Source: Gaertneriomyces semiglobifer (lineage: Eukaryota; Chytridiomycota; Chytridiomycetes; Spizellomycetales; Spizellomycetaceae). Taken from it: DNA of 64,000 nucleotides. This document shows positions 9,999 to 21,331 of this stretch, piece by piece (positions within the stretch are counted from its first letter, which is position 1; the number at the start of each line of letters is the position of its first letter). The notes under the pieces were generated by a model, which was not told where the DNA came from, searched no databases, and saw only the letters and a list, made by a program, of their open reading frames with translations. The position numbers were made by a program, and so were the translations under genes. Where the stretch lies: assembly GCA_025558075.1 (NCBI GenBank), contig JAHLKF010000004.1, positions 992,001-1,056,000 of the forward strand, in the 5' to 3' direction.

Positions 9999-12900
9999 TC
10001 ACTCCCGTTTCTTACTCTCCCCCCACAACCACTTCTCCAACTCATCCGTCGCAACAGGCATCCGTCCCAACACCTCATACAACCCTTCCACCCGCTCAAT
10101 ATCGTACCCTTGTTGTTGGTACATCACGATTTCGTTGATCACCGAGGAAATCATTTGGCGTTTGGTAAAGTTGATGCGGTGGGCGAGGGTCGAGGGGTTC
10201 CCGTCTTCCATGTATGTTACTAAAAATTACAAAAAAAACCAAAAGTCAGATTTTTTGTTGTGAGCAGTAGAGCGAACCGACGCAATTCAGAAACTTACGG
10301 TCGATTAAATAGACTCCTATCATATCCAAGTTAAACGAGAGAGCGAGAGAAAACAGGAACAAACAAAAACACAGAGTCAGTTCTGAACGTCCCAAACCCA
10401 GACACGACAAGAAAAACGTGTAAACACCTACCGATATACGGTATCGCCGGTCGCAGTACGCCCTTCACACACTCTCTATACGCCTTATAACTACTCTCCG
10501 CCGTCATCAGCCGTTCCAGTTCTTGTAGCTTCTTCATATGTCGACTGCTGACCTCCCTGAACGATTGTTTAAGGCGGGACACGCTCGCGTTATTGAGTCC
10601 CGCAATGATGGACATTAATGTGGAAAAGTTGTTGAGGGATAGGAGGTGTGTAGCGATGTCGATGAGTATAGAGATGCGTTTGCCTCGGGCTCGTGGAGTT
10701 TTAAGTTCAAGGATGGACTGTCAAAATCGAAATGATCATAAAAAAAAGTGCACGACGATGAGGGTTAGCAAAGGGATAGACGCAAGTTGTTGCAAAAGAG
10801 AAAATCCATACCTTTGCACACCAACACGCAACAGCATTAAACCTCCTCGTCAACTTGATGATATTGGGCGCTTTCTCACTCGCATCCCCTTTACTCCAAC
10901 TCTGATTCAACAGCTCACTCGGCAAAATATCCGCAAAATAGCCATGTTCCAGTATCGTCAGCTGTCGCGCAATTTCCTCACTTCCATACCGCCACACCCC
11001 ACCGGTCCTCTCATGCTCTCCAAACTTAGGACTGGACTTGATGATATGGTGTTTCACCAGTCCCGGATGTGACCGGTCTTTGATTTTCACCAGGTTACGT
11101 CGTATTTGCCGTGCCATGTTGGCGTGATCCCATGCCAAAACCGTCTCGACGAATTCCATGGCCGTGTGCCAAAAGGGATGTACCTCCTTATCCTTTTGAC
11201 TCACGAAATCCGAAGGGTGGCGCTTCACCCATTGCAACAGCACGTTACACACTCGCAGTTGAATAGTTAACCGGAAATGATCGTAACTAGCCCAAGTCGG
11301 CTTACGATCCCGCGGAGCATGGTACCGCTCCATCAGTTTTCGTAGGAGGACGGAACCGGTGGTGAAAGATTGGTAAGTCAACAAAAACGTCTTGACGTAG
11401 TCGAGATACTGCGAGGTGCCCTCTCCCATTTCATCCGTGAGGCGTTCCACGAGTTTATTCAACGTCCCTGACGCAACCACCAACACCCCCTGATTGTCTT
11501 TGGTCAGTTGCAGATTGTCAGGGGAATCACTCTCCTCCCATATCGGTACAGAATCGTCCGTCGCATCCGTCGGATTCCGAGACCTCACGGTCACTGGCGG
11601 TGAGATGTCCAAGACGAGCTTCGTCCCTGCAAAAACAGATTGCGCGTCCAGCGACAACCCCAAATCAAGCACGGATCCCGTCTCCGTCCACACAGCTTTA
11701 AGTAACGAGCGATCTACTCCAAATCGTCGACACATAAATTTGACGCTCCGTTCCAACGCAAGCGCGAAATCAATGTCAACGTCAATTCGGACATTGCGGT
11801 CAAACGTGTTGCTGAGATTCACGCGATGGGGAACTGCCCGGTACTGCAGTGAGTCTGCATCAGTCAAATCCTTCGCGGCTGTCCAGACCAACTCTTTCTC
11901 GTTCAGTCTGTCACCTGCTGGCGAATATATACAATATCCCCCATCCAGATGACCCGGATTCCGTAGCCCTACACTTTGAATGAGAGTCTCCACTGTGGTG
12001 GTCGAATCAATCAATAATCTTAACGGCGGCGTTTTCTCGAGCGTCGGGACCTGCAGTGTGACCAACACTAGCTCATATTGTAATTTGTACTGCACGTCTT
12101 CGGTGGCAATGGTTTTGTAGTCTTCAAGGGTGGCAGATTCTTTTAACCAGAGGTTCTGTGAAGGCAGAAAGAGATTATATCGTCCCCGTCCAGAGAGGGT
12201 AAGTTTACGGTTGCTGAGTTGATAATGGATCATTGCGATAACGTCGGAAGTGCGGAGATTGGGGAGGGCCTTCAACGCTATTTTTTGGTCAAATTGCGGA
12301 AGGTAGATGCGTAGCAAGAATTGGTTTGCCAAGGCACGCAGCTCCAAATGATGCTGTCACAGGTAATAGAGGATAATCAGCATTCAACAACAACAACACG
12401 GCACGATGATGACTCATCGTGCTCCACAGCAAAGTCACTCACATACCTCTGGCTGTAAATCATACGAAAACAAAGTTTTCCCATCCTCTAACCATATTCC
12501 ATATCTTGGGTAGTACAATCCGTATTTCTCTTCTTTATTCCCCACATGCTCTTCTCTCAACTTGGCAACCACATCTTTCACGACTGCATCAAATCCGTAT
12601 TCAAGTGTATGTCGTACGCTCGATGGCGGCACAATCACGCATGTCCTTTCTATATCCTCCACATGCTTCAATCTCACTTCATCACCCGACATGAAATCAT
12701 ATGTGCCAAGGACATGCGCGGGATCCATCCATGTACGGACACCAGGGGAGTAACGTTCCAACTTACAAAGACGGAACTGGGCCTTGTTCTGATCGGATAT
12801 GGATATGGATTCCGATATGTTTGATCCGGACGTTTCAAGATAATGGCAGAGGTCGATCATGATGCTTTGGATGGCGTCGGCGACAGAACCGTGGGAAAGC

Positions 12901-14178
12901 ACTCGTACAGGGAAGGAATGCCCGTGGTATTCCGCAAAAAGCTGAAATGTGCGTGGGACGTACACGGACGAATAAGAGCCCATGGAGTATAGCGAGAGTT
13001 CGTCTGTGCTGCCACTCCATATATCAGCATCTAGATCGTAACGTCAGATTATACACCAGCTTGGATAGAGACGGTAATTGAACTTTCTCACCATCATCCA
13101 TATCGTCGGGCCCCAGGTGACCCAAGCTGAGCTTCTTATTTAAATTTAACCCAGTTTCTGCATCTAAGGCAATGATCTGAATCTCTGCACTTTCCAAAGT
13201 GGAAATGAGCCATCCACAACTTACCATGTTCACCATGACCTGCTTTTGATATACTCATTCTGAAAAGATGTGGCGGTACTGCAAACCCAATCAGAAAATG
13301 TAACAAATGTTGATGATATTGATTGTTCTTACGTTTTCCTCGTCTCATTGTGCCTGTCGCTGACATTTCTGGAGCAATAGACGCTCGCCCTATTCTCCCT
13401 AATCCAGTTTGTCGACCGACAGAGCCGGCGGGTAATGACGGTTCATGTATACTCGGACTTCTCATTTGCGTTGGAGACTCAGTTAGGGAATCATTGGAAT
13501 GTTGTTGATCAGGGCCGTTTCCTTTCTTATGTAATCGAAAGAACGACGCCAATGAATCTGCCAAACGAAGGCCGACAGCAAGCGTGGATGAGCAGGATGA
13601 CTTACAAAGCAACGTCAATAGAAGCGTGAAATCATATACACACCTCCACGCTTGATCATCGCCTGTCGGAAGCCAATCCCCGACTTTTTCCTCCCTGGCG
13701 GATCATTCCGTAAAAAGTCGGCGCTGGAACTTCTCAAAGTCGGTGGGACAGTATGCAATGCCGGCGACGGCAAATAACTTTCTGACTCTCCTCTTTTGAG
13801 CGGTACTTTATCTGCCACCCTATCCAGTGATGGGCTATTCGGTAGTGCTCTCCGAACAGGCGCGCCGAAATCTCGTTTAACCTGGTCAATTGGACTTGTG
13901 GGGCAGGCGCTCTCTGAAATCACTTCTTGCGGATGGTATTCGAGTATCGTCTCTTGTGTCTCGAACGTATCGTACGCAGGATCTTGGTAGTCATTTAGAT
14001 ATCTGACAGGCATAGAACCCGCGACATTGCGTCGTCCTCCGTAACCTCCGAACGCATCGTAGCTAGAACCAACGCAGAAAGAATGTTAGTAAACCCCGCT
14101 CTCAGCCAATCTAATAGCTGTTGACAGCGAGAAACTACTCGACATCCGCTTCAAGTACCTTTTGCCCATGTACGACAT
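9999..14178 (-). CDS. Talin-like head domains fused to Ras guanine-nucleotide exchange factor
   Basis: Ten exons join in phase to 1146 residues: 14159-14178, 13644-14062, 13333-13557, 13225-13278, 13092-13163, 12447-13030, 10812-12353, 10432-10717, 10299-10316, 9999-10219. After a low-complexity N-terminus, residues from about 280 form ubiquitin-like modules similar to the talin/FERM head; KYGLYYPRYGIWLED followed by GKTLFSYDL is the typical talin F0/F1 hairpin, and RALANQFLLRIYLP with further ubiquitin-like strands follows. RasGEF-N lies at about 745-890 (SGTLNKLVERLTDE, VKTFLLTYQSFTT) and the CDC25 catalytic domain at about 925-1146, with IARQLTILE, AGLNNASVSRL, and the split PYIG/VYLIDL/TYMEDGNP signature across three exons, ending WLWGESKKRE. 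It should load GTP on a Ras or Rap GTPase. Coupling to adhesion through the talin-like part is inference. Ras versus Rap specificity cannot be read here. Confidence 0.85.
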
Positions 14179-14445
14179 GTCGTGTTTCCAGTATCATGAG
14201 CTGGTATGAGAAGTTGCAGCCGCTGGACAAAGCCCGTAACCCGTGCGAGTGGCAATTTCCGCAGCTTGGCTGTTGACCCTAATCAAGGCACACGGAAACT
14301 TTGGGGACAACTTAAAAATAGTAACAGCGGCAGCATCCTAGAACACATGGCAGAATTTAGCAACCTGTCCGTTAGGAGAAAATTCAACTGCCTCAAACGG
14401 ACACCTACTACATTTCGTAACTTTTCTTTCTAGTTTATATTGAAA
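14179..14445. promoter_or_regulatory. Shared divergent promoter
   Basis: Only 267 bases separate the start codons of the RasGEF (minus) and cortactin-like (plus) genes, so the two probably share control sequence. No strong TATA box is visible. Confidence 0.45.
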
Positions 14446-14994
14446 ATGTGGAAAGCCGGTTTTGAGCCTACAAGCCCTACAAGTCCTAAAACGGACGATG
14501 ATGATGACTGGGATACTAATCCCGACTTTGTCAACGACGTCGACGGTAAGGTTCTTGTGGTGCCTTGAATTCTTCTCCACTCACCCATAATTGATTCTGC
14601 TGCTGGATGTGTAGAAAAGAACCAAAGGTAAAGAAGTTGTTGTCCATGTGAAAATCGGGCCAGGGCGCGATTTGGCACGGCTCGAATCAGGGACTGTACA
14701 TAACAATGCATATGGATTTATTCTCATAGATGGGGCAATCAGAAAACTATTGAAATCAAGGAGGGAACAGCCAAGACAGATCTCGACATGAATGAGCTAC
14801 GGAAGGAGGTCAAAAAAAAGAATGATGAGAAGGTAGAGATTGCTTTTCACGCGCTTACTGAAACGCCATTAACCTCGTGCACACTTTTAAACATGATTAT
14901 AACAACACATCGAAAGGTTAAGGAGGAGTGGAGTAAGCAAAAGGGACAGAGTGTTCGTGAGAGCTACGGAGTTGGCAAAACTGGAAAAGTTTGA
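14446..14994 (+). CDS. Short cortactin/HS1-like protein
   Basis: Four exons (14446-14545, 14615-14627, 14730-14832, 14917-14994) join in phase to 97 residues; the second exon is only 13 bases. The N-terminus reads MWKAG, then an acidic run DDDDDW, then NPDFVNDV, EKNQRWG and an Arg/Lys-rich stretch. This follows cortactin and HS1 closely: MWKA start, DDW Arp2/3-binding motif, DPDFVNDV and EKEQRWG. The protein ends at SYGVGKTGKV, about where the first 37-residue actin-binding repeat would begin, so the repeats and SH3 domain are missing. It may bind or regulate Arp2/3 without binding F-actin. The third intron is 84 bases, a multiple of three with no stop, so retention would give a 125-residue form. 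No longer downstream exon was found before the next gene. Confidence 0.75.
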
Positions 14995-15676
14995 TACCTG
15001 AGGAGGTTCTGTTTGATTATGTCATTCCTAAAATAAAATACAACGCATAACACTATCACGACATCATCTCAACAAATAGCACCAGTCGATGTTGAGCCAT
15101 TCATGGACCAAACTCTGACATATCGCCGTATCCGCTCAAGATAAACAATGAGATGGCGCTCACAACGCAACGTTTTATCTCGACAGCCACCGGTCAGCGG
15201 ACGTTCCGTTCCAGCTCCCATGAGAGTATGACAACCCACCACCTATTTAACAAACCAAAGTTACCGTCGGTGCCCAGTGTGTTTGTATCCGCCTGTCAAT
15301 ATGTGGTGCCCTTTTTACTTGGGTCGCTTGTCATGTCACAGCGCGTCCGGGCGGTGCTTATGTCATACACGCGCTTAACTCAGCTGCACTCCGACACTCA
15401 ATTGGGGGAAGGAGGTTGAGCTTTTATAAAGGCGCATTCCCTGCGTCCCCTTCTCCCATCTTGATTTGCTTGCATTGAGAGTAACGATAGAGAAAATTAG
15501 TTAGAACTTATCAAGACAAGGAGACGTAGAGAAGACATATACCAAGGACTCAGAGGAGTACCCACACTCAATCAAGTGGGACTTTGACGCGTCTGAGAAT
15601 CTCATCCAACCGTTGACCGGTGGGTGAAGCGAAGGATTTGCACTCTACCGGACTCCTCGCAAGATCAAGCGAGGCA
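14995..15676. promoter_or_regulatory. Promoter of the Zn2Cys6 gene
   Basis: No coding signal. CTTTTATAAAGG at 15420-15431 looks like a TATA box about 250 bases before the start codon at 15677. The leader between is A- and GA-rich. Function inferred from position. Confidence 0.5.
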
Positions 15677-17457
15677 ATGTCGCGAACCAGCTCGTACGAT
15701 GATTTCCGTCGGTCGCCCTCTTTGCCTTCCGCGAACCTGTTTCGGGATGAAACCCCGACTACTTACGCCTGTTCAATGCCACTATTAACCGACGATGAAA
15801 CAGTTCGGAATATCTTGGGCAGCGACCTTTCAGATGACATGAACAACCGCTCTAATTCGATTTCCTCCAGCAACGAAGAGCCGAGTGGGCTCCCGCCTGC
15901 CCCAGAAACCATCATCCCACTCACCGCATCGCCCATCTCGTCACCAGAGCGCCTTGAGATCAAGGATGACCAAATAACACCCGATCGCCTCCGGCGCATT
16001 TCTCATCACTCGGGCCAAGGTCATGAGCATGCCCGCACCCAGTCGCAACCATTTACCCCGTCCCCGACCGAACCAATCCACTCCGACTTTCAAGAAGCGC
16101 TACGGTATGCGATGACTGGTTCGTCTTCGTCTCCTCGTCGGCCCGTCCTCCTTCAACCCGAATATCGATCCCAACTACATAATGATCTTCACACATACTA
16201 CATTCAAGAAGAGATGCGCGAACGAATGAACAGGAACGCAAGCTTTCAGCAAACGGCCTATGCCGACTCGGACAATGACCATGATTTTGAAGAAGAATCT
16301 CCTTTTCACTTTGCACACTCCCATGACCAACATTCCACTTATTACACCGAAGAGTCTCAGACGTTACCACCGCATCCTTCACAATACACCGGGCCACCCG
16401 TTCGTCTCGCTGCCGAGGACCGCAATTTTGTTATAATACCCTTGGCACGAAAGTATCCCGGAATGACCACACTCTACGTTTCTGAAGAGCCTTCAATGCA
16501 GCCAAGAGGTAGTCCACCAGGTCACTTTGGGCCACGCCCGCCTTACTTGCCGTACGGTAGCTTTCCCTCACAGCCGTACCCTCCCGCACACGCTCCGCAT
16601 GAGATGATGTACTACGAACACATGCATGGTCCTGGTGGACGACGAGAGTTTATACCTCGCGGGGTACGAGCACCATCACTCATCAACGCTCGCATGTATC
16701 CTCGGTACTAACTCCTCACCCCGCTTAGATGTTACCTTCCGATATCCCACAAGATCTGACTGCCAGTATCATCGCACACAACAACGCAATTACACCTCCT
16801 CGTCGCACCCAACCACGACGTTCATCTCCTCCCACTACTTTGAAACCGAAAAGGATGGAGCAAGTCAAGCCCTCTATGGCCTCAAGAAGCGTCTCATCCA
16901 GCGCCGCTACTCGAGGTCGGGACGCCATCCGCGCCAAAATCAACCGTAAACGCGCCCGCACCCCCGACGAACCCGAACATAACCACACCCATGCTCGCAG
17001 CACCGGCGATTCCGACCGAGACTTCTCGCCGTGCTCACAGGACGGCGAACGTGAAAAGTCTAGGGACAGTATTAGCTCAAGCCATAACCTAGCAACGTCC
17101 CCACCACCAAAGAAGCTCAAACCTTCCCCGCGCCGCTCAAAGCAAGTGCATCGCGCTTGTAACAACTGTAAGCGGGCACACTTGGCCTGCGATGAGTCGC
17201 GTCCCTGTCGTAGGTGCACCAACATGGGGCGAACGGACTGTGCCGATGTGGAGCACAAACGTAGGGGCAGGCCGAGGAACAGTGACCTGAGAAATCGGGA
17301 GCGAGCTGGGGAGCAAGAGAAGCGGGTGGGAGGGAAGGAGAAGGTGCTCGGTTTGCCCCATGAGCTTGTATTTATGGGGCAAGCAGAAGCTGAGGCAGCT
17401 ATGGCTGCCGAAAGGGATGCTCGGGCGCTTTTGGGCTGGGGCAGGCAACTGGTCTGA
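15677..17457 (+). CDS. Zn(II)2Cys6 transcription factor, two exons
   Basis: Two open frames separated by a stop and 17 bases are best read as one gene of 571 residues: exon 1 15677-16663, intron 16664-16728, exon 2 16729-17457. The 65-base intron starts GTACGAG, has a perfect TACTAAC branch site at 16706-16712 and ends CTTAG; the joint is phase 0. Exon 1 is disordered (Ser/Pro/His/Tyr-rich). Exon 2 carries C-X2-C-X6-C-X5-C-X2-C-X7-C at about residues 473-500 (ACNNCKRAHLACDESRPCRRC), followed by HKRRGRPR. This finger closely resembles the Ert1/AcuK/AcuM group that controls gluconeogenesis and ethanol or acetate use, but the PAS-like region of those proteins was not recognised, so the target pathway is open. 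A citrate synthase gene follows convergently. Confidence 0.75.
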
Positions 17458-17634
17458 TGGGCCGGTCGGGACCAACACCAACCAGTATTTAATTTGTTTT
17501 TGTTTCATATTTAACATTGTATTTTCCTTTCGCTTTTTTGAGCAACGGTGATACCGTTTTGTATTCACGAATTCTAATTACACACACAGAAACGGTGAGG
17601 GCCTTACATCTAAAGCAGTAGAATACTACTGCAT

Positions 17635-19324
17635 CTACAGAGGTGGCAATCTTTTCCTGGGGCCCACATAAGTTTCCTCTAAATCCAGTGGTGACTGACT
17701 TTTGGGTACAGCTGGTCTTTCCGCGACAGGAATGTACGGTCTAGGTTCTTGGCCATCATACGCCTAGAGGAACGAGTTAACCTAACCCACTTTCCATAAG
17801 CCTAACAAAGGTATACTCTACCTGTTTGGGTCTGAAGATTGGAATAGGGTTCTCCAGTTGTTCGTACCAGTGGGCGATCCAACCGGCAGTACGTGCGATG
17901 CAAAAGAGGACGGGGAAGAAGTCGGTGGGAAAGCCCATTGCCTTATAGATAATGCCGGAATAGAAATCAACGTTCGGGTACAGATTACGCTTGATAAAGT
18001 ACTCTAAAATTAAACGGATTAATGCCTGACAAGGAAAACTCAATTGGTGAATGGAGGATCGACGCACCATCATTTAACGCAATTCTTTCCAATTCAACAG
18101 CAACATCAATTAGCTTATCGCGTCCCATAATTTCAAACACTTCTTCTGCAATTCCCTTCAAGATCTTCGCACGTGGGTCATAGCTCTTGTACACGCGGTG
18201 CCCAAAACCCATTAACCTCCTTTTTTTGTCCTTTACCTCCTGGATGAAAGTGGGAATATTTGAGACGTCTCCAATCTCTTCCAACATTTTTAAAGCTGCC
18301 TCATTTGCACCACCGTGAGAGGGCCCGTACAACGCAGAAGCCGCACCAGCCAGACACGTAAACGGATCAAGTGATGTCGAAGTAAGCTGACGCATGGCAG
18401 CAGTACTACAATTCAATTCGTGATCGGCGTGCAAGATGAAAATGACATCCAGCGCATGCGCAAGTTTCGGGTTTGGTACGTAATTGTTCTCGGAAAGTCG
18501 GTCAAGCATGAACAAGAAATTCTCAGTATATGTGAATTCGTTGCTGGGTGTATTGTAGGGCCGGCCAATACGGTGACGGTATGCGCATGCAGCCAGAGTG
18601 GGGACTTTACCGAGACAGCGAAAGATTTGCTTCGTGATCATGCTGGGCGAGGAATATATGTGATCGCCTTGGAGCGCGGTCGATGCTTCTGGGTGAAACG
18701 TTGACATTGCAGAGAGGGCGGAAACCATCATGCCCATGGGATGCGCAGTGTAACGAAAGGATCGCAGATAATCAATGAGATTTTCGTGGATGAAGGTGTG
18801 TCTCATGACTCGGGTTTCCCAGGTCTGAAGGTATTCCACAACAGTTAGCCGAGGGATAACACTGCTGGCATGAGCGTATCAAAAAGTACACATACATCCA
18901 GCTGCTCTTGAGTCGGTAAATCTCCAAAGATCAACAAATACGACACCTCCAGGAAGGACGAATGACTGGCAAGGTCCTCAATATCGTACCCGCGGTAACG
19001 TAGGATCCCTTTATCTCCATCAATAAAAGAGATAGACGACCGACACACGGCCGTATTCAGATACCCATTGTCATAAACCGTTAGACCCAGCTGATTGAAG
19101 AAGCTTGAAGGAATAGTGTCCTCTGATGACCCGGGTGAGGTTCGCTCAGACACAAATGTAACAAACGAAAGTAAAAGTACCTTCCACTGGCACCACATGG
19201 GTCTTTCCAGTACGGTGATCGGTTACTTCCAGACTACAAGTTGCGAAGAAGTCAGTACATGGCCCTTTCGGACAAAAGAACCCACACACCAAACGTACAA
19301 ATGCCCAGCATCTTGCGTCGCCAT
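17635..19324 (-). CDS. Citrate synthase (citrate/2-methylcitrate type)
   Basis: Six exons in phase give 457 residues: 19299-19324, 19181-19233, 18896-19122, 18068-18824, 17822-18003, 17635-17763. The N-terminal [11 protein letters not shown] and the [12 protein letters not shown] motif are of the bacterial and peroxisomal kind of citrate synthase. Active-site landmarks are present: [30 protein letters not shown] and VDFYSGIIY, supplying the two catalytic His, the catalytic Asp (in VDFYSG) and the substrate Arg residues. The enzyme condenses oxaloacetate with acetyl-CoA. No mitochondrial presequence is seen at the start (MATQDAGHF) and the C-terminus is not SKL-like, so a cytosolic location is possible. 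A 2-methylcitrate synthase role cannot be excluded from sequence alone. Confidence 0.92.
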
Positions 19325-20272
19325 TTTCACTACCGTCTCAGTCCCAGTGTTTACGGGACTCAAAATGGTACTCTATTCGATGCAAGAACAGAATGCCTCC
19401 CGAATACAACGAGTAAATACAAGGTGTTCAGCGTTTAAATGTTTAATATTCGAGGAAGATCCGTCGACGCGCGTGACATGCTTCACTCAAACCCTGACTT
19501 CAAGTCAAGTGAAGTTAAAGCTGATCTAATCTGCTTATGTCAGACACGCGTCAAATTCCCGACCGCGATCCGCCAACATCAGAGCATACCTGTCAAAACG
19601 GTAGCAGCTGTCAACCTTTTTTCTGATTTTTCAAGAGTAGGAGAGATTATCTGTGCGTGCTCAGAAAAGAAAACTGCTGAGATCGGATTTTGATTGCCCA
19701 TGCTTAGTTGGTGCTCTTCCTACCTTGCCCTTTATGGTGAAGTGTTATGTGGTCGGCCGGTCCCCACGCCATCCGAAGGGAAATTGGGCACTTTGTTTGA
19801 CCTATCAAACGAGTGGGCCCAGTAATACATGGTTACTATGCCACTCTACCTACACAAATGAACGTGCAACATTCAGGTACCGCCGAAGCTTAGGCAGGGT
19901 TCATTTCAAGACACCACACCACCACACTCCAGCGCGCAATTTCCTTAACAGGTTAGTACCTTATAACAGAAAGAAAAACGTAATGGAATGATGTACACCT
20001 GTCAGTCAATTGATATTGCTGTTGTCGCCCTGGGGAACCACAAGGCTACTTCTCCCGCCTGTTCTGTGTGTTGCCATTACTCTTTACGAGTCGAGCACAT
20101 TGCTCAACAGGGTGGGTTTGTGCCGATCTGCTTGGACATAGCAAGCTGCTTTCCTCCTCGTTTATTGACTTCTCTTATATTTGCATACCGTTAGGCCACT
20201 CCTCCATCTGGTTTTGGGCTGCACACACGAGAAACCAGCAAACGAACGAATAGCCAATTACACTCGGTGAAA
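19325..20272. other. Intergenic region between divergent genes
   Basis: About 950 bases upstream of both the citrate synthase and the zinc finger gene. Short open frames have no recognisable domain. No repeat or clear promoter element stood out. Confidence 0.45.
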
Positions 20273-21046
20273 ATGTCATTTTTCTTCGGGCGCTGCTCCA
20301 ATGGTTCGATCGTAAACCTGCTATGCGAGCCATCACCTGCGTATACATCTGCATTTGACGACAACAGCCGGTCATCAACCTCCAGGAGTGGGCAACGAAG
20401 CTTCAGTGACGATACCACCTCGTATACCGGAACTTCGGAAACGAGCAGTCAGCGAAGTGTTAGTGAGTCGCTGTATGGCCCTGGTAAGCATACACAATGG
20501 ACAGGTCAGAGTAATTGCCGTCACTTTTACTAAACGTCACCGTTTCTCATCCTCATAGACGACTATGCACCCCCCTCATGTCCTCGCTCTCAGTCACCCT
20601 CTCATTTAGAGCGGCACCAGCGCTCTCCCACTACCTCGCAATCTGCCAGAAAACGTCCCGCTACACACCCACCCTCATCGCCACAGAAATCTTCGTCATC
20701 AAATACCAAGCGCAGATACACCTGCCAAGAATGCACCCGTTCCTTTACCACCAGCGGCCACCTCGCACGCCACATGCGAATTCATACGGGGATAAAACCG
20801 TTCACATGCCTTCTCCCTGGCTGCACCAACCGCTTTTCGAGGCAGGATAATATGATGCAGCATTACCGCACGCATTTGTTGAAGCTACAAAGAGGAAAGG
20901 GTGGATTTGTGGTAAGCGTAGATCCGGCATTGGCGAGCCGTACTGCCGAGAATGCACGACGGCAACGGGAGATGGACGCGAAGGCTGCGAGTGAGACGGA
21001 GGGAATGCTCACGCCGGAATCGACACCCAAAAGGAGGAGAAAGTAG
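20273..21046 (+). CDS. C2H2 zinc finger protein, two fingers
   Basis: Two exons (20273-20483 and 20559-21046) joined at a GTAAGC donor and a CCTCATAG acceptor give 232 residues. A Ser/Thr-rich N-terminus is followed by two C2H2 fingers near residues 140-195: [23 protein letters not shown], the linker TGIKPF, then [23 protein letters not shown]. The pair resembles fungal Msn2/Mig1-like or CMR1-like regulators that bind GC- or AG-rich stress elements; the exact group is not clear. The C-terminus is basic (PKRRRK), a likely nuclear signal. The first exon begins at MSFFFGR, the first ATG in the open frame. Confidence 0.8.
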
Positions 21047-21331
21047 TGTCCTTGACTCTCTTCAGACGGTTATACTCTCTCGTATTCCAAATTTGCTTGT
21101 TTCTTTGTAGTAATGAGCATAGCTATCTAAACGGCGTGTGTACTACGCAGCGGGTCAATCCTCCACGTGGAAAAGGGTCTGGAGGATGTAAGATGCCCGC
21201 GTAGACATCTATTCTTTACATTTTGTATAAAGAACATTGAATTTAATACGAATTATAGGCGAATGCGCTTCACCAGCCCGAATCATGGGTCATTCCAGCC
21301 ATCCCGAGGCATATTAAACGACACAATGCAA

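Noticed and set aside
9520..10223. Open frames on both strands beyond the RasGEF 3' end
   Set aside because: They lie opposite the last RasGEF exon or in its 3' flank and encode no recognisable protein.
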